NCBI GenBank assembly: GCA_015654605.1
Contig: JAATGO010000230.1
Span: forward strand, 1-5,676
Direction: 5' to 3'
Source: Betaproteobacteria bacterium
Lineage (GTDB): Bacteria > Pseudomonadota > Gammaproteobacteria > Burkholderiales > Burkholderiaceae
DNA length: 5,676 nt
Part shown: positions 5,657-5,676 of the stretch, piece after piece
Numbering within the stretch: the stretch's first letter is position 1
Layout: each line of letters starts with the position of its first letter
Notes under the pieces: model-generated
Database searches by the model: none
Told to the model about the DNA's origin: nothing
The model's input: the letters and a program-made list of their open reading frames with translations, nothing else
Program-made: the position numbers and the translations under genes

Positions 5657-5676
5657 GTTTATTTAATAAGCTGGGG

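Larger units (their letters stand above)
5460..5676. other. Non-coding region at the right end of the window
   Basis: No convincing protein gene is seen in these 217 bases. They hold a hairpin close behind the phosphotransferase stop codon, an AT-rich stretch (about 5564-5606) with a good promoter match, and a long hairpin near the window edge. The region beyond the window decides whether this is the leader of another gene or a separate small RNA. Confidence 0.5.

Noticed and set aside
1..5676. Mobile elements, CRISPR array, tRNA or rRNA genes
   Set aside because: No transposase or integrase motifs, no regularly spaced repeats, no cloverleaf or rRNA-like sequence was seen on either strand.

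Overview
The window looks like a piece of a proteobacterial chromosome of moderate GC content (mid-to-high 40s % by eye). It carries ordinary housekeeping and accessory genes and shows no sign of phage, transposon, plasmid or CRISPR. The MltB lipoprotein with an LSSC lipobox points to a Gram-negative cell with an outer membrane. A bacterial class II histone-deacetylase-like hydrolase next to MltB is an arrangement I associate, from memory, with Burkholderiales-type Betaproteobacteria. The lineage is therefore an inference; a low-GC betaproteobacterium is my best guess, with gammaproteobacteria not excluded.

Layout. (1) Positions 1-695, minus strand: the N-terminal 231 codons of a circularly permuted ribosome-assembly GTPase (YlqF/RbgA family), cut by the window edge, with its own promoter at 728-757. 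(2) Positions 696-1109: a gap of about 410 bp without a convincing gene. It holds a good plus-strand rho-independent terminator (920-942) with no recognised gene in front of it, a palindrome at 963-977, and a strong promoter with a start-site palindrome for the next gene. (3) Positions 1110-1694, plus: a Dabb (dimeric alpha/beta barrel) protein with an unusual N-terminal extension. (4) Positions 1733-2701 or 2737, minus: a zinc-dependent deacetylase/acetylpolyamine aminohydrolase family protein, convergent with the Dabb gene. (5) Positions 2738-3004: a divergent intergenic region ending in three 8-bp tandem repeats directly before the next start codon. (6) Positions 3005-4216, plus: membrane-bound lytic murein transglycosylase B. 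(7) Positions 4299-5459, plus: a kinase-fold small-molecule phosphotransferase of unknown substrate. (8) Positions 5460-5676: non-coding, with a possible terminator for the phosphotransferase gene, then a strong-looking promoter that reads into a long hairpin near the window end.

The genes do not form one obvious pathway. Only mltB and the phosphotransferase lie in the same direction next to each other, 82 bp apart and with a small hairpin between them, so co-transcription is possible but not shown. I found no clear new defence or biosynthetic system. The best leads are non-coding: the orphan terminator at 920-942, the promoter plus hairpin at 5559-5656, and the palindrome on the Dabb start site.
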